Shown: in pieces, positions 60,924 through 64,000 of the stretch
Position numbering within the stretch: the stretch's first letter is position 1
How the letters are laid out: every line of letters starts with the position of its first letter
DNA from: Xestospongia muta
Lineage: Eukaryota > Porifera > Demospongiae > Haplosclerida > Petrosiidae
Length of the DNA: 64,000 nt
Assembly (NCBI GenBank): GCA_963693285.1
Contig: OY848918.1
Location: forward strand, 15,436,263-15,500,262
Direction: 5' to 3'
Program-made: the position numbers and the translations under genes
Notes under the pieces: model-generated
What the model saw: only the letters and a program-made list of their open reading frames with translations
What the model was told of the DNA's origin: nothing
Database searches by the model: none

Positions 60924-63900
60924 TAAAGAGTTTAGTAAGTTTATCTGTCTTAAATATACTAATAAAGTAGTCTAAATAGGTTAAAACTCTAAAATAAAGA
61001 GTTTAGAGCTTTTTGAAAGTTAAAAAAGATTAGAAATTAACTGTGAAAACTGGTTAAATAAGCTGATCTAAAGAGTTTAGTAAGTTTATCTGCCTTAAAT
61101 ATACTAATAAAGTAGTTTGATACGTTAAAACTCTAAAATAAAGAGTTTAGACCTTTTTGAAAGTTAAAAAAGATTAGAAATAAACTGTGAAAATTGGTTA
61201 AATAAGCGGAACTAAAGAGTGTAGTAAGTTTATCTGTCTTAAATATACTAATAAAGTAGTCTAAATAAGTTAAAACTCTAAAATTAAAGTTTAGAGCTTT
61301 TTGAAAGTTAAAAAAAGATTAGAAATTAACTGTGAAAACTGGTTAAATAAGCTGATCTAAAGAGTTTAGTAAGTTTATCTGTCTTAAATATACTTATAAA
61401 GTAGTCTAAATAGGTTAAAACTCTAAAATAAAGAGTTTAGAGCTTTTTGAAAGTTAAAAAAGATTAGAAATTAACTGTGAAAACTGGTTAAATAAGCTGA
61501 TCTAAAGAGTTTAGTAAGTTTATCGGTCTTAAATATACTAATAAAGTAGTCTAAATAGGTTAAAACTCTAAAATAAAGAGTTTAGAGCTTTTTGAAAGTT
61601 AAAAAAGATTAGAAATTAACTGTGAAAACTGGTTAAATAAGCTGATCTAAAGAGTTTAGTAAGTTTATCTGTCTTAAATATACAAATAAAGTAGTCTAAA
61701 TAGGTTAAAACTCTAAAATAAAGTGATTAGAGCTTTTTGAAAGTTAAAAATGATTAGAAATTGAATGTGAAAACTAGTTAAATAAGCTGATCTAAAGAGT
61801 TTAGTAAGTTTATCTGTCTTAAATATCCTCATAAAGTAGTCTAAATAAGTTAAAACTCTAAAATAAAGAGTTTAGAGCTTTTTGAAAGTTAAAAAAGATT
61901 AGAAATTAACTGTGAAAACTGGTTAAATAAGCTGATCTAAAGAGTTTAGTAAGTTTATCTGTCCTAAATATACTAATAAAGTAGTCTAAATAGGTTAAAA
62001 CTCTAAAATAAAGAGTTTAGAGCTTTTTGGAAGTTAAAAAAGATTAGAAATTAACTGTGAAAACTGGTTAAATAAGCTGATCTAAAGAGTTTAGTAAGTT
62101 TATCTGTCTTAAATATACAAATAACGTAGTCTAAATAGGTTAAAACTCTAAAATAAAGTGATTAGAGCTTTTTGAAAGTTAAAAAAGATTAGAAATTAAC
62201 TGTGAAAACTAGTTAAATAAGCTGATCTAAAGAGTTTAGTAAGTTTACCTGTCTTAAATATCCTCATAAAGTAGTCTAAATAAGTTAAAACTCTAAAATA
62301 AAGAGTTCAGACCTTTTTTAAAGTTAAAAAAGATTAGAAATTAACTGTGAAATCTGGTTAAATAAGCTGATCTAAAGAGTTTAGTAAGTTTATCTGTCTT
62401 AAATATACTAATACAGTAGTCTAAATAGGTTAAAACTCCAAAATAAAGAGTTTAGAGCTTTTTGAAAGTTAAAAAAGATTAGAAATTAACTGTGAAAACT
62501 GGTTAAATAAGCTGATCTAAAGAGTTTAGTAAGTTTATCTGTCTTAAATATACTAATAAAGTAGTCTAAATAGGTTAAAACTCTAAAATAAAGAGTTTAG
62601 AGCTTTTTGAAAGTTAAAAAAGATTAGAAATTAACTGTGAAAACTGGTTAAATAAGCTGATCTAAAGAGTTTAGTAAGTTTATCTGTCTTAAATATACTA
62701 ATAAAGTAGTCTAAATAGGTTAAAACTCTAAAATAAAGAGTTTAGAGCTTTTTGAAAGTTAAAAAAGATTAGAAATTAACTGTGAAAATTTGTTAAATAA
62801 GCGGATCTCCAAAGTGTAGTAAGTTTATCTGTCTTAAATATACTAATAAAGTAGTCTAAATAGGTTAAAACTGTAAAATAAAGAGTTTAGAGCTTTTTGA
62901 AAGTTAAAAAAGATTAGAAATTAACTGTGAAAACTGGTTAAGTAAGCAGATCTAAGGACTTAAATAAGTTTATCTGTCTTAAATATACTAATAAAGTAGT
63001 CTAAATAGGTTAAAACTCTAAAATAAAGAGTTTAGAGCTTTTTGAAAGTTAAAAAAGATTAGAAATTAACTGTGAAAACTGGTTTAATAAACTGATCTAA
63101 AGAGTTTAGTAAGTTTATCTGTCTTAAATATACTAATAAAGTAGTCTAAATAGGTTAAAACTCTAAAATAAAGTGATTAGAGCTTTTTGAAAGTTAAAAA
63201 AGATTAGAAATTAACTGTGAAAACTGGTTAAATAAACTGATCTAAAGAGTTTAGTAAGTTTATCTGTCTTAAATATACTAATAAAGTAGTCTAAATAGGT
63301 TAATACTCGAAAATAAAGTGATTAGAGCTTTTTGAAAGTTAAAAAAGATTAGAAATTAACTACGAAAACTAGTTAAATAAACTTATCTAAAGAGTTTAGT
63401 AAGTTTATCTGTCTTAAATATCCTCATAAAGTAGTCTAAATAGGTTAAAACTCTAAAGTAAAGACTTTAGACCTTTTTGAAAGTTAAAAAAGATTAGAAA
63501 TTAACTGTGAAAACTGGTTAAATAAGCTGATCTAAAGAGTTTAGTAAGTTTATCTGTCTTAAATATACTAATAAAGTAGTCTAAATAGGTTGAAACTCTA
63601 AAATAAAGTGATTAGAGCTTTGTGAAACTTAAAAGAGATTAGAAATTAACTGTGAAAACTGATTAAATAAGGGGATCTCAAGAGTTTACTAAGTTTAACT
63701 GTCTTAAATATACTAATAAAGTAGTCAAAATAGGTGAAAACTCTAAAATAAAGAGTTTAGAGCTTTTGAAAGTTAAAAAAGATTAGAAATTAACTGTGAA
63801 AACTGGTTAAATAAGCTGATCTAAAGAGTTTAGTAAGTTTATCTGTCTTAAATATACTAATAAAGTAGTCTAAATAGGTTAAAACTCTAAAATAAAGTGA

Positions 63901-64000
63901 TTAGAGCTTTTTGAAAGTTAAAAAAGATTAGAAATTAACTATGAAAACTAGTTAAATAAGCTGATCTAAAGAGTTTAGTAAGTTTATCTGTCTTAAATAT
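60924..64000 (-). repeat. 6,961-bp unit, copy 2 (cut by window end)
   Basis: Matches 53,963-57,039. Comparing the marker-bearing lines by eye I saw no difference over about 3.08 kb, including all private variants. The last base of the window falls inside the copy, so its full length and right edge are not visible. Confidence 0.88.

Larger units (their letters stand above)
18471..64000 (-). repeat. 145-bp satellite array, block 4 (orientation B)
   Basis: About 314 monomers, all in orientation B without a further orientation change that I can find, running off the right end of the window. The first 10 kb (18.5-28.6 kb) is the mirror image of block 1. From 28.6 kb on it is a different region of the same satellite, built of nested tandem segmental duplications of 0.9 to 10.3 kb. 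No unique sequence, gene, tRNA-like element or transposon remnant was seen. The G+C content stays uniformly low. Confidence 0.97.

Noticed and set aside
1..64000. Possible protein-coding genes or repetitive-protein ORFs
   Set aside because: The 145-bp period shifts frame at each copy and TAA/TAG occur many times per monomer in every frame on both strands; short open stretches are chance.
1..64000. CRISPR array
   Set aside because: The repeat is the entire 145-bp unit with no unique spacers; variation is scattered point change, not spacer replacement.
18471..64000. Hidden further inversions in block 4
   Set aside because: I read the diagnostic order of GTAGTCTAAATAGG, TTAAAACTCT and AGATTAGAAATTAACTG through the block and it never reverses.

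Overview
The whole 64 kb is one tandem satellite DNA array. I see no gene, RNA gene, transposon or other unique sequence in it. The basic monomer is 145 bp. The first copy (1-145) matches the consensus I derived by eye and has 34 G+C in 145 bases (about 23% GC). About 440 monomers are packed head to tail, and each differs from the consensus by a few substitutions or 1-3 bp indels. An array this size, nucleosome-length, AT-rich and with higher-order repeats, points to eukaryotic constitutive heterochromatin, most likely centromeric or pericentromeric, in a long-read assembly. I do not recognise the satellite family and cannot name the species.

Orientation. Calling the direction read on the + strand at position 1 'A' and its reverse complement 'B', there are four blocks: A 1-15,695; B 15,696-17,310; A 17,311-18,470; B 18,471-64,000. 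The three switches are abrupt. The first (15,695) and third (18,470) are exact reverse complements of each other, down to the same private base change beside the breakpoint. The second (17,310) lies near the mirror axis. Rare monomer variants to the left of the axis (about 17,083) recur in mirror order to the right. The window therefore contains a giant imperfect palindrome, from about 1.4 kb to about 28.6 kb. The left arm is about 4.2 kb longer because it carries two extra higher-order repeat copies.

Higher-order layout. Left arm: HORs of about 2.3-2.6 kb (1.7-6.1 kb), 2.17 kb (6.8-10.8 kb) and 2.16/2.31 kb (10.6-15.1 kb), each with a mirror counterpart on the right. Right of the palindrome (28.6-64 kb) the array is built from nested segmental duplications: an 8-mer (1,156 bp), 6-mer (869 bp) and 7-mer (about 1,014 bp), a 71-mer unit of about 10.28 kb (29.95-40.2 copied at 40.2-49.5), a 34-mer of 4,921 bp (44.6-49.5 copied at 49.5-54.5), and a 48-mer of 6,961 bp whose second copy starts near 60.92 kb and runs off the window. 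The overlapping 3.08 kb of this last pair looks identical by eye.

Within the monomer: a 12-bp direct repeat 74 bp apart (possible ancient half-units), a 7-bp-stem dyad, A/T tracts recurring roughly every 10-11 bp, and no CpG in the consensus. These are structural features that could matter for nucleosome or kinetochore chromatin. That functional link is inference. All comparisons were made by reading; no alignment was run.
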